64,000 nt of DNA, from NCBI GenBank assembly GCA_029961685.1, contig JARWKL010000004.1:27657610-27721609 (forward strand), in the 5' to 3' direction. The DNA comes from Aristolochia californica (taxonomy: Eukaryota > Streptophyta > Magnoliopsida > Piperales > Aristolochiaceae). Positions 9,045 to 22,326 of this stretch are shown here, piece after piece. The notes beneath the pieces were generated by a model. The model did not search any database, was not told where the DNA came from, and saw only the letters and a program-made list of their open reading frames with translations. Each line of letters begins with the position of its first letter. Position 1 is the first letter of the stretch. Position numbers and translations under genes: made by a program.

Positions 9045-9163
9045 CGTGTGAGAGAAGTAAAAGATAGTTTCTTTTCACAAAAATGTGTTAAGAAACCCTC
9101 TAACAGTGCTGGATCCTTATTTGACTCGCCGAGTTACTAGATCCATGGCTAGGGACCATAACA

Positions 9164-9168
9164 GATAA
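9164..9168. repeat. Target-site duplication, right copy (GATAA)
   Basis: GATAA directly after the CA end of the 3' LTR, identical to 2624-2628. The satellite continues from here in the register left at 2628. Confidence 0.93.
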
Positions 9169-12100
9169 ATCAATTTACAATCATCTATGAACGTTAGGTC
9201 AACTTTTTGTAAATGGGCAAAATAATGGCTTGTTTGACTCGGGTAAATATCCCACTGTACGTTCACTTGAGAATTTAATGTTGTTCTCGTTAAAAGGTCT
9301 GGATCCATAGGTTATTTGTATCTTTAACATGTTTCAAGCATGCATATCCATTTTTTAAAACATGTGTAGAAAAATCTCATTCTTATAAACTTCCGAGCAA
9401 ATAGGGTTGAGCTAGTGGAATTTCCCAAACTTGGATAACAAAACTTTTGTGACAATTTGTGGTGTGTGAATAAATTTTCTTTACTTACATTTGTTTATTT
9501 CTTTAAATTCTTCCCATAAATAAATTCTAAAATTTTCATTTTGTTGTGATTTAATTGCCTTTTATCTCTTTTTTTTTTGTTTACGAGATGAAGAGAAAGT
9601 GAAAAATCAGGTTTTGATTTAAGAAAAGAATATATCTCAAATGGAAATGCACAATGCACAAATGTAGAGAGAGATAATTCCAAAAGTGTCTGTAATTTTT
9701 TGGGATTGTAAACTCTTTTTAGTTTTTATATATCAGGTTCAACAATCGTCAAGAAAAGGGTGCGTGGGAATATTTAACTGAGTATTGAATCCCAATCCAT
9801 AAGTCATTCCTTACAAAAATATAGCCCATTTTGCATGTTAAATCACGTTACAATCATCTAGGATCTTTAGTTTAGCTTTTTGTAAATGGGTAAAATAATG
9901 GCTTGTTTCACTCGGGTAAATATCCCACCGCACGTTCACTTGAGAATTTAATGTTATTCTCTTTAAAATGTTTGGATCCATAGGTCTTTTGCATCTTTAA
10001 CATGTCTGAAGCACTCATATCCATTTTTTAAAACATGTGTAGAAAAATCTCTTTCTTATAAAATTTTGAGCTATTAGGGTTGAACTAGTGGAATTTCCCA
10101 AACATGGAAAACAAAACTTATGAGTTCATTTGTGGTGAGTGAATAAATTTTCTTTACTTACTTTTGTTTATTGCTTTAAATTATTTCCATACATCAACTC
10201 TAAAATTTTCATTTTGTTGTGATCTATTTGCCTTTTATCTCTTTTTTTTGCTTACAAGATGAAGGGAAAAACAAAATTCAACTTTTGATTTAAGAAAAAA
10301 GTATACATCTAAAATAGAAATGCACAATGCACAAATGTAGAGAGAGATACTCCTAAAAAATGTCTATAATTTTTATGGATTGTAAACACTTTTTAGTTTT
10401 TTCTATCAGGTTCTTCAATCGTCAAAAAAAGGGGGAGGCGGGGGATTTTTAACAGAGTGTTGACCCCCAATCCATAAGTCATTCATGACAAAAATAAAGC
10501 CCGTTACGCATGATAAATCAATTTAAAATCATCTATGATTGTTAGGTCTGCTTTTTTTAAATGGGCAAAATAATGGCTTGATTGACACGGGTAAATATCC
10601 CACCGCACGTTCACTTGAGAATTTAATGTTATTCTCTTTAAAATTTCTGGATTCATAGGTCATTTGAATATTTAACATGTTTCAAGCATGCATATCCATT
10701 TTTTAAAACATGTGTAGCCAAATCTCTTTCTGATAAAATTCTGAGCTATTAGGGTTGAACTAGTGGAATTTCCCAAACTTGGATAACAAAACTTTTTTAT
10801 TCATTTGTGGTGTGTGAATAAATTTTCTTTTCTTAAATTTGTTTTTTGCTTTAAATTCTTTCCTTACATAAAATCTTAAATTTTATTTTTGTGTTGATCT
10901 GTTTGGCTTTTATCTTTTTTTTTTTGTCTACGAGATGAAGGGAAAGTGAAAACTCGATCTTTGATTTAAGAAAAAAGTATATATCTAAAATGGAAAGGCA
11001 AAATGAAAAAATTTAGAGAGAGATAATTCCAAAAAGTGTCTCTAATATTTAGGGATTGTAAACTCTTCTTAGTTTTTATATATCAGGTTTTCCAATCGTC
11101 GGGAAAAGGGGGAGGCGGGGGATTTTTAACTGAGTGTTGACTCCTAATCCATAAGTCATTCCTTAAAAAAATATAGCATGTTAAACATGATAAATCACTT
11201 TACAATCATCTAGGATTGTAAGGTCGGCTTTTTGTAAATGGAAAAATAATGACTTGTTTGACTCGGGTAAATATCCCACCGCACGTTCACTTGAGAAGTT
11301 AATGTTATTCTCTCTAAAAGGTTTGGATCCATAGGTCTTTCGCATCTTTACCATGTTTCAAGCATGCATATCCATTTTTTGAAACATGTGCAGAAAAATC
11401 TCTTTCATATAAAATTCCGAGCTATTAGGGTTGAACTAGGGGAATTTCCAAAACTTGGATAACAATACTTTTGAGTTCATTTGTGGTGTGTGAATAAATT
11501 TTTTTTACTTACTTTTTTTATTGCTTTAAATTCTTTCCATACATAAAATCTAAAATTTTCATTTAGTTGTGATCTATTTGCCTTTTATCACTTTTTTTGT
11601 TTACGAGATGAAGGGAAAGTGAAAAATCAAGCTATGATTTAAGGAAAAAGTATACATCTAAAATAGAAATGAACAATGCACAAATGTAGAGAGAGATAAT
11701 TCCAAAAAGTGTCTGTAATTTTTAAGGATTGTAAACTCTTTTTAGTTTTTATATATCAGGTTCTGCAATCGTCGGGAAAAGGAGGAGTCGGGGGATTTTT
11801 AACTGACTGTTGACTCCCAATCCATAAGTCATTCCTTACAAAAATATAGCCCGTTACGCATGATAAATCACTTTAATATCATCTATGATCGTTAGGTCAA
11901 CTTTTCTTAAATGGGCAAAATAAAGGCTTGTTTGACTCGGGTAAATATCCCACCGCACGTTCACTTGAGAATTTAATGTTATTCTCTTTAAAAGGATTGG
12001 ATCCATAGGTCATTTGCATGTTTAACTTGTTTCAAGAATGCAAATTCTTTTTTAAAACATGTGTAAAAAAATCTCTTTCTTATAAAATTTTGAGTTGTTG

Positions 12101-15100
12101 GGGTTGAACAAGTGGAATTTCCCAAACTTGGATAACAAAATTTTTGTGTTCATTTGTGGTGAGTGAATAAATTTTCTTTACTTTTGCTTATTTATTTAAA
12201 TTACTTCCATACATAAAATCTAAAATTTTAAATTTTTTTGTGATCTATTTGCCTTTAATCTCTTTTTTAGTTTACGAGATGAGGGAAAAGTGAAAACTCA
12301 TGTTTTTATTTAAGGAAATATTATATATCTAAAATGAAAATGCACAATGCACAAATGTAGAGAGGGATAATTGTAAAAAGTGTTTGTAATGTTTAGGGAT
12401 TGTAAACTCTTTTTAGTTTTTATATATCAGGTTCTGCAATCGTTGAGAAAAGGGGGAGGCGGGGGATTTTTAACTGACTGTTGACTCCCAATCCATAAGT
12501 CATTCCTTACTAAAATATAGCCCATTACGCATGATAAATCACTTTACAATCATTTACGATCGTTAGGTCTGCTTTTTGTAAATGGGCAAAATAATGGCTT
12601 GTTTGACTCAGGTAAATATCCCACCGCACGTTCACTATAGAATTTAGAGTTATTCTCTTTAAAAGGTTTGGATCCATAGGACATTTTCATATTTAACATG
12701 TTTCAAGCATGCATATCCATTTTCTAAAACAAGTGTAGAATAACCTCTTTCTTATAAAATTCTGAGATATTAGAGTTGAACAAGAGGAATTTGCCAAACT
12801 TGGGTAACAAAACTTTTGTGTTCATTTGTGGTGTGTGAATAAATTTTCAATACTTACATTTGTTTATTGCATTAAATTATTTCGATACATAAACTCTAAA
12901 AATTTCATTTTGTTGTGATCTATTAGCCTTGTATCTCTTTTTTAGTTTACGAGATGAAGGGAAAGTGGAAACTCAAGTTTTAATATAAGAAAAAAGTATA
13001 CATCTAAAATGGAAATGCACAATGCACAAATGTGGAGAGAGATTATTCAAAAAAGTGTATGTAATTTTTATGGATTGTAAAATATTTTTAGTTTTTATAT
13101 ATCAGGTATCAGGTTCTACTATCGTCGGGAAAAGGGGGAGGTGGGGGATTTTTGAATGAGTGTTGAAAAAAATATAGCCCGTTACAAATGATAAATCACT
13201 TTACAATCATCTATGATCGTTATGTCTGCTTTTTTTAAATGGGCTAAATAATGGCTTGATTGACTTGGGTAATTATCCCACCCCATGTTCACTTGAGAAT
13301 ATAATGTTATTCTCTTAAAATTTTTTGGATTCGTAGGTCATTTGACTATTTAACATGTTTCAAGCATGCATATCCATTTTTTAAAACATGTGTAGAAAAA
13401 TCTCTTTCCTATAAAATTCTGAGCTATTAGGGTAGAACTAGTGGTTAACAAAACTTTTGTGTTCTTTTCTGGTGTGTGAATAAATTTTCTTTACTTACAT
13501 TTGTTTATTGCTATAAATTTTTTCCATACACAAACTCTAAAATTTTCATTTTTTTGATCTGTTTGCCTTTGATTTCTATTTTTGTTTCCGAGATGAAGGG
13601 AAAGTGAAAACTCAAGCTTTTATTTAAGAAAAAAGTATACATCTAAAATTGAAATGCACAATGCACAAATGTAGAGATAGATAAATCCAAAAAGTATCTG
13701 TAATTTTTAGGGATTGTAAACTCTTTGTAGTTTTTATATATCTTGTTCTGCAATCGTTGGGAAAGGGGGAAGTGGGAGATTTTTAACTAAGTGTTGACTC
13801 CCAATCCGTAAGTCACTCCTTACAAAAATATAGCCTGTTACACATGATAAATCAATTTACAATCATCTATGATCGTTAGGTTTGCTTTTTGTAAATGGGA
13901 AAAATAATGGCTTGTTTGACTCGGGTAAATATCCCACCTCACGTTCACTTGAGAATTTAATGTTATTCTCTTTAAAAGGATTGGATCCATAGGCCATTTG
14001 CATCTTTAACAAGTTTCAAGCAAGCACAACCATTTTTTAAAACATGTGTAGAAAAATCTCTTCTCATAAAATTCCAAGCTATAAGGGTTGAACTAGTGGA
14101 GTTTCCCAAACTAGGATAAGAAAACTTTTGTGTTCAGTTGTGGTGTGTCAATAAATTTTCATTACTTACATTGGTTTATTGCTTTAAATTCTTTCCATAC
14201 ATAAACTTTAAAATTTTCATTTTGTTGTGATCTATTTGCCTTTTATCTTTTGAGTTAAGAAAAAAGTATACATCTAAAATGTAATTGCACAGTGCACAAT
14301 GCACAAATGTAAAGAGAGATAATTCCAAAAAGTGTCTGTAATTTTTTGGGATTGTAAACTCTTTTTAGTTTTAATATATCAGGTTCTGTAATCGTTGGGA
14401 AAAGGGGGATGCGAGGGATTTTTAACTGAGTGTTAAATCCCAATCCACAAGTCATTCCTTACATAAATATAGCCTGTTACGCATGATAAATCACTTTACA
14501 ATCATCTAAAATCATTAGGTCAGCTTTTTGTAAATGGGCAAAATAATGGCTTGTTTGACTCGGGTAAATATCCCACCGCACGTTGACTTGAGAATTTAAT
14601 GTTATTCTCTTTAAAAGGTTTGGATCCATAGGTCATTTGCATCTTTAACATGTTTCAAGCATGCATATCCAATTTTAAAAACATGTGTAGAAAAATCTCT
14701 TTCTTATAAAATTCTGAGGTATTAGGGATGAACTAGTGGAATTTCCCAAACTTGGATAACAAAAGTTTTGAGTTCATATGTAATGTGTGATTAAATTTTC
14801 TTTACTTACATTTGTTTATTGCTTTAAAATATTTCCATATATATACTCTAAATTTTTTATTTTGTTGTGATCTATTTGCCTTTTACCTCTTTTTTTGTTT
14901 ACGAGACGAAGGGAAATTGAAAACTCAAGTTTTTATTTAAGAAAAAAGTATACATCTAAAATGGAAATTCACAATGCACAAATGTAGAGAGAGATAATTC
15001 CAAAAAGTGTCTGTATTTTTTAGGGATTCTAAACTCTTTTTAGATTTTATATTTCCGGTTTTGCAATCGTCGTGAAAAAGGGAAGGAGGGAGATTTTTAT

Positions 15101-17097
15101 TAATTGTTAATACCTAATCCATAAGTCATTCATTAGTAAAATATAGCCTGTTACGCATGATAAATCACTTTATAATCATTTATGATCGTTAGGTCAGTTT
15201 TTTGTAAATGGGCAAAATAATGGCTTGCTTGCCTCGGGTAAATTTCCGACCGCACGTTCACTTGAGAATTTAATGTGTTTCTCTTTAAAAGGTTTGGATC
15301 CATAGGTCATTTGCATCTTGAACATGTTTCAAGCATGCATATCCAGTTTTTAAAACATGTGTAGAAAAATCTCTTTCTTATAAAATTCCGAGCTATTTGG
15401 GTTGAACAAGTGGAATTTCCAAAATTTGGACAACAAGCCTTTTTTGTTCATTTGTGATGTGTGAATAAATTTTCTTTACTTACATTTTTTTATTGCTTTA
15501 AATTCATTCCATACATAAACTCTAAAATTTTTATTTTGTTGTGATTTATTTACCTTTTATCTCTTTTTTGTTTACGAGATGAAGGGAAAGAAAAAACTCA
15601 AGTTTTGATTTAAGAAAAAAGTATACAACTAAAATTGAAATGCACAATGCACAAATGTAGGGAGAGGTAATTCCAAAAAGTGTCTGTATTTTTTAGGGAT
15701 TGTAAACTCTTTTTAGTTTTTATATATTTGGTTCTGCAATCGTTGGGAAAAGGGGGAGGCGGGGGATTTTGAAGTGAGTGTTGACTCCCGATCCATAAGT
15801 CATTCCTTACAAAAATATAGCCCGTAAATCATGAGAAATCACTTTAAAATCATCTATGATCGTTAGGTCAGGTTTTTGAGAATGGGCAAAGTAATTGCTT
15901 ATTTGACTGGGGTAAATATCCCACTGCACGTTCACTTGAGAATTTAATGTTATTATCTTTAAAAGCTTTGGATCCATAGGTCATTTGAACCTTTAACATG
16001 TTTCAAGCATGCATATCCATTTTATAAAACATGAGCAGAAAAATCTTTTTCTTATAAAATTTCAAGCTATTTGGGTTGAACTAGTTGAATTTCCCAAACT
16101 TGTATAACAAAAATTTTGTGCTCATTTGTGGTGTGTGAATTAATTTTCTTTACTTATATTTGTTTATTGCTTTAAATTCTTTCCATATATAAACTCTAAA
16201 ATTTTCATTTAGTTGTGATCTAGTTGCCTTTTATCTCTTTTTTTTTTGTTTACAAGATGAATGGAAGTGAAACCTCAAGTTTTGATTTAAGAAAAAAGTA
16301 TACATCTAAAATGGAAAAGCCCAATACAAAAATGTAGACTGGGATAATTCCAAAAACTATCAGTAATTTTTACGGATTGTAAACTCCTTTTATTTTTTAT
16401 ATATCAAGTTCTGCAGTCGTATGGAAAAGGGGGAGGCGGGGGATTTTTAACTGAGTGTTGAATCCCAATCCATAAGTCACTCCTTAAAAAAATATAGCCC
16501 ATTACGCATGATAAATCACATTAAAACAATCTATGATCATTAGGTTAGCTTTTTGTAAATGGGCAAAATAATGGCTTGTTTGCCTCGGGTAAATTTCCCA
16601 CCGCACGTTCACTTGAGAATTTAATATGTTTCTCTTTAAAAGGTTTGGATCCATAGGTCATTTGCTTCTTCAACATGTTTCAAACATGCATATCCATTTT
16701 TTAATACATGAGTAGAAATATCTATTTCTGATAAAATTTCGAGCTATCAGGGTTGAACTAGTTGAATTTCCCAAACTTGGATAACAAAATTTTTGTGTTC
16801 ATTGATGGTGTGGGAAAAAAATTTATTTACTTACATTTGTTTATAGCTTTAAATTCTTTCGATACATAATCTCTTAAATTGTCATTTTGTTGTGATCTAT
16901 TTGCCTTTTATCTCCTTTTTTGTTTACGAGATGAAGGGAAAGTGAAAACTCAAGTTTTAATTAAAGAAAAAAGTATACATATAAAATGGAAATGCACAAT
17001 GCACAAATGTGGAGAGAGATAATTCCAAAAAGTTACTATAATTTTTAAGGATTGTAAACTCTTTTTAGTTTTTATATATCAGGTTCTGCAATCGTCG

Positions 17098-17117
17098 GGA
17101 AAAGGGGGAGGCGGGGG
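17098..17117 (+). other. G-rich box of the satellite monomer (representative copy)
   Basis: GGAAAAGGGGGAGGCGGGGG, an almost pure purine, G-rich patch in otherwise AT-rich DNA. Equivalent boxes sit at the same place in almost every monomer (for example 12446-12465, 28848-28862, 40006-40015, 63958-63976), always on the + strand. With four G-runs it could form a two-layer quadruplex; this is predicted from sequence only. Confidence 0.75.
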
Positions 17118-17263
17118 ATTTTTAACTGATTGTTGACTTCATATCCATAACTCATTCCTTACAAAAATATAGCCGTTATGCATGATAAATCAATTTACAA
17201 TCATCTATGATCGTTAGATTAGCTTTTTGTAAATGGGCAAAATGATGGCTTGTTTTACTCGGG

Positions 17264-17602
17264 TACATATCCCACCGCACGTTCACTTGAGAATTCAATG
17301 TTATTCACTTTAAAAGGTTTGTATCCATAAGTCATTTACATATTTAACATATTTCAAGCATGCATATTCATTTTTTAAAATATGAGTAGAAATATCTATT
17401 TCTTATAAAATTTTGTGCTATTAGGGTTGAACTAGTGGAATTTCTCAAACTTTGATAACAAAAATTTTGTGTTCATTTATGGTGTGTGAATAAATTTTCT
17501 TTACTTACATTTTTTACGCATGATAAATCCCTTTACAATCATATTTGATCGTTAGGTTAGCTTTTTGTAAATGGGCAAAATAATGACTTGTTTGACTTGG
17601 GT
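17264..17602 (+). repeat. Half-length satellite monomer
   Basis: Two successive landmarks are only 338 bp apart. At about 17508-17516 the TTTACTTACATTT segment runs straight into TTTACGCATGATAAATC, which normally lies about 335 bp further on. The join removes almost exactly half a monomer. Confidence 0.88.
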
Positions 17603-20600
17603 AAATATCCCACCGCACGTTCACCTGAGAATTTAATGTTATTCTCTTTAAAAGGATTTGATCCATAGGTCATTTGAATCTTTAACATGTTTCAAGCATG
17701 CATATCCATTTTTTAAAACATGTGTAGAAAAATCTCTTTCTTATAAAATTTGGAGCTATTAGGGTTGAACTAGTGGAATTTCACAAACTTGGATAACAAA
17801 ACTTTTGAGTTCATTTGTGGTGTGTGAATAAATTTTCTTTACTTACATTTGTTTATTGCGTTAAATTTTGTCCATACATCAACTCTACAATTTTCATTTT
17901 GTTGTGTTCTATTTGCCCTTTATCTCTTTTTTTTGTTTATGAGATGAAGTGAAAGTGAAAATTCAAGTTTTAATTGAAGAAAAAAGTATACATCTAAAAT
18001 GTAAATGCACAATGAAAAAATGTATAGAGAGATAATTCCAAAAAGTGTATGTAATTTTTAGGGATTGTAAACTCATTTTAGTTTTAATATATCAGGTTCT
18101 GCAATCGTCGGGAAAAGGGGGAGGTGGGGGATTTTTAACTGAGTGTTGATTCCCAATCTGTAAGTCATTCCTTAAAAAATTTTAGCCCGTTACGCATGAT
18201 AATTGACTTTACAATCATCTATGATCGTGAGGATAACTTTTTGTAATTGGCAAAATAATGGCATGTTTGTCTCGGTTAAATTTCCCACCACACATTCACT
18301 TGAGAATTTAATGTTATTTTCTTTAAAAGTATTTGGATCCATAGGTCATTTGCTTCTTTAACATGTTTCAAGCATGCATATCCATTTTTTAAAACATGTG
18401 TAGAAAAATCTCTTTCTCGTAAAATTCCGAGCTATTAGGGTTGAACTAGTGGAATTTCCCAAACTTGGATAACAAAAGTTTTGTGTTCATTTGTGGTGTA
18501 TGAATAAATTTTCTTTACTTATATTTTTTATCGCTTTAAATTCTTTCCATACATACACTCTAAAATTTTCATTTTGTTGTGATCTATTTGCCTTTTATCT
18601 CTTATTTTGTCTACGAGATGAGCGAAAAGTGAAAACTCAAGTTTTGATTTAAGAAAAAAGTGTACAACTATAATGAAAATGCAAAATGCATAAATGTAGA
18701 GAGAGATAATTCTGAAAAGTGACTGTAATTTTTAGGGATTGTAAACTCTTTTTAGTTTTTATATATCAGGTTATGCAATCGTCATGAAAAGGGGGAGGCG
18801 GGGATTTTTAACTGAGTGTTGACTCCAAATCCATAAGTCATTCCTTTTAAAAATATAGATCGTTACCCATGATATATCACTTTACAATCATCTATGATCG
18901 TTAGGTCAATTTTTTTGTAACTGGGCAAAAAAATGGCTTGTTTGACTCGAGAAATTATCCCACCGCACGTTCACTTGGGAATTTAATGTTATTCTCTTTA
19001 AAAGGTTTGGATCCATAGGTCATTTGCATATTTAATATGTTTCAAGCATGCATATCCCTTTTTTAAAACATGTGTAGAAAAATCTCTTTCTTATAAAATA
19101 ACGAGCTATTAGGGTTGAACTAGTGGAATTTCCCAAACTTGTACAACAAAACTTTTGTGTTCATTTGTGGCGTGCGAATAAATTTTCTTTACTTACATTT
19201 GTTTATTGCTTTTAATTTGTTCCATACATAAACTCTAAAATTTTTATTTTGTTGTGAACTGTTTGCCTTTTATCTCTTTTTTAGTTTACGAGATGAAGGG
19301 AAAGTGAAAACCCAAGTTTGTATTTAAGAAAAAAGTATACATCTAAAATGGAAATACACAACGCACAAATGTAGAGAGACATAATTCAAAAAAGTGTCTG
19401 TAATTTGTAGGGATTATAAACTCTTTTTAGTTTTTATATATCAGGTTCTGCAATCATAGGGAAAAGGCGGAGGCAGGTTATTTTTAACTACGTGTTGACT
19501 CCCAATCCACAAGTTATTTCTTACACAAATATAACCCATTACACATGATAAATCACTTTACAATCATCAATGATCATTAGGTCAGATTTTTGTAAATGGG
19601 CCAAATAATGGCTTGTTTGACTCGGGTAAATATCCCACCGAACGCTCACATGAGAATTTAATGTTATTCTCTTTAAAAGGTTTGGATCCATAGGTCATTT
19701 GCATCTTTAACAAGTTTCAAGCATGCATATCCATTTTTTTAAATCAAATGTAGAAAAATCTCTTTCTTATAAAATTCCGAGCAATTAGGGTTGAACTAGT
19801 GGAATTTCTCAAACATCGATAACAAAACTTTTGTGTTCATTTTTGGTATGTGAATAAATTTTCTTTACTTATTTTTTTATTTCTTTAAATTCTTTCTATA
19901 CATAAACTGTAAAATATTGATTTTGTTGTGATCTATTTGCCTTCTATGTCTCTTTTTTTGTTTGCGAGATGAAGGGAAAGTGAAAATCATGTTTTGATTT
20001 AAGAAAACGTATACATCTAAAATGAAAATGCACAATGCACAAATGTAGAGAGAGATAATTCCAAAAAGTGTCGTTAATTTTTAGGGATTGTAAAATCTTT
20101 TTTGTTTTTATATATCAAGTTCTGAAATAGTCAGGAAAAGGGGGAGGCGGGGGATTTTTAACTGAGTGATAACTCCCAATCCATAAGTCATTCCTTACAA
20201 AAATATAGCCCGTTACGCATGATAAATTACATTACAATCATCTATGATCGTTAGGTCAGCTTTTTGTAAATCAAAAAAATAATGGCTTGTTTTGCTCGGG
20301 TAAATATCCCACCACATGTTCACTTGAAAATTTAATGTCATTCTCTTTAAAAGGTTTGGATCCATAGGTCTTTTGAATCTTTAACATGTCTCAAGCTTGC
20401 TTACCCATTTTTTAAAACATGTGTAAAAAAATCTCTTTCTTGTAGAATTCCGAGCAATTAGGGTTGAACTAGTGGAATTACCCAAACTTGGATAACAAAA
20501 ACTTTTGTTTTCATTTGTGGTGTGTGAATAAATTTTCTTTACTTACATTTGTTTATAGCTTTAAATTATTTCCATAGATAAACTCTAAAATTTTCATTTT

Positions 20601-22326
20601 CTTGTGATCTATTTGCCTTTTATTTATTTTTTTTATTACGAGATGAAGGGAAAGTGTAAACACAAGTTTTGATTTAAGAAAAAAGTATACATCTAAAATG
20701 GAAATGCACTATGCAAAAATGTAGAGAGACATAATTCCAAAAAGTGTCTGTAAATTTTAGGGATTGTAAACTCTTTTTAGTTTTTATATATCAAGTTCTG
20801 CAATCGTCGGGAAATAGGGGAGTTGGAGGATTTTTAACTGAGTGTTGACTCCCAATCCATAAGTTATCCCTGACAAAAATATAGCCCGTTACACGTGATG
20901 AATCACTTTACAATCATCTATGATCGTTAGGTCAGCTTTTTGTAAATGTGCAAAATAATGGCTTGTTATACTCTGGTAAATATCCCAAGACACGTTCACT
21001 TGAGAAGTTAATGTTATTCTCTTTGAAAGGTATGGATCCATATGTCATTTGCATCTTGAACATGTTTCAAGCATGCATATCCATTTTTTAAAACATGTGT
21101 AGAAAAATCTCCTTCTTTGAAAATTCCGAACAATTAGGGTTGAATTAGTGAAATTTCCCAAACTTGGATAACAAAACTTTTGTGTTCATTTGTGGTGTGT
21201 GATTAAATTTTCTTTACTTTAATTTGTTTCTTTCTTTAAATTCTTTCCATACATAAACTCTAAAATTTTCATTTTGTTGTGATCTATTAGCCTTTTATCT
21301 CTTTTTATTGCTTACGAGATAAAGGGAAAGTGGAAACTCAAGTTTTTATTTAAGAAAATTGTATACATCTAAAATGGAAATGCACAATGCACAAATGTAG
21401 ACAGAGATAATTCCAATTTTTTTTTGTAATTTTTAGGGATTGTAAACTCTTTTTATTATTTATATATCGAGTTCTGCAGTCGTCAAGAAAAGGAGGAGGC
21501 TGGGGATTTTCAACTGAGTGTTGACTCCCAATCCATAAGTCATTCCTTAGAAAAATATCGCCCGTTACGCATGTTAAATCACTTTACGATCATCTATGAT
21601 CGTTAGGTCAGCTTTTTGTAAATAGGAAAAATAATGGCTTGCTTTACTCGGGTAAATCCCACCTCACATTCACTTGAAAATTTAATGTTATTCTCTTTGA
21701 AAGGTTTGGATCCATAGGTGATTTGAAACTTTAACATGTATCAACCATGCATATCCATTTTTTAAAACATGTGTAGAAAAATCTCTTTCTTATAAAATTT
21801 CGAGCAATTAGGGTTGAACTAGTGGAATTACCTAAACTTGGATAACAAAAAATTTTGTGTTCATTTGTGGTGTGTCAATAAATTTTATTTACTTAAATCT
21901 GTTTATTGCTTTAAATTTTTTCCATACATAAACTCTAAAATTTTCATTTTGTTGTGATCTATTTTCCTTTTGTCTCTTTTTTTGTTTACGAGATGAAGGG
22001 AAAGTGAAAACACAAGTTTTGATTTAAGAAAAAAGTATACATCTAAAATGGAAATGCACAATGCACAAATGTAGGGAGAGATAATTCCAAAAAGTCTCTA
22101 TAATTTATTGGGATTGTAAACTCTTTTTAGTTTTTATATATCAGGTTTTGCATTCCTCGGGAAAAGGGGGAGGCAAGGGATTTTTAACTGAGTGTTGATT
22201 CCCAATCCATAAGTCAATCCTTACAAAAATACAGCCAGTTATGCGTGATAAATCACTTTACAATCATCTATGATCGTTAGGTTAGCTTTTTGTAAATGGG
22301 AAAAATAATGGGTTGTTTGACTCAGG

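Larger units (their letters stand above)
2629..9163 (+). mobile_element. Degenerate Ty3/gypsy chromovirus LTR retrotransposon
   Basis: A complete but inactive LTR retrotransposon of 6,535 bp inserted in the satellite. It has paired LTRs of 818 and 817 bp with TG/CA ends, a 5-bp GATAA duplication, a primer site resembling the initiator-Met tRNA complement, and a purine tract just before the right LTR. The 4.9-kb interior keeps the order gag, protease, reverse transcriptase, RNase H, integrase, and a chromodomain-like tail, which places it in the chromovirus branch of Ty3/gypsy; I cannot fix the lineage (for example Tekay or Reina) without a tree. Every coding segment is broken by stops or frameshifts, and a plastid ccsA fragment interrupts integrase. 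By-eye LTR divergence near 7% suggests an insertion a few million years old under commonly used plant substitution rates. Any movement would need proteins supplied by another copy. Confidence 0.97.
8347..9163 (+). repeat. 3' LTR
   Basis: Starts TGTTATAGACTC and ends CCATAACA, followed at once by the GATAA duplication. About 93% identical by eye to 2629-3446. It would have provided transcript end and polyadenylation signals. The 78-codon plus frame at 8648-8884 and the minus frames here are incidental; the plus frame is not preserved at the same length in the 5' LTR. Confidence 0.96.
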
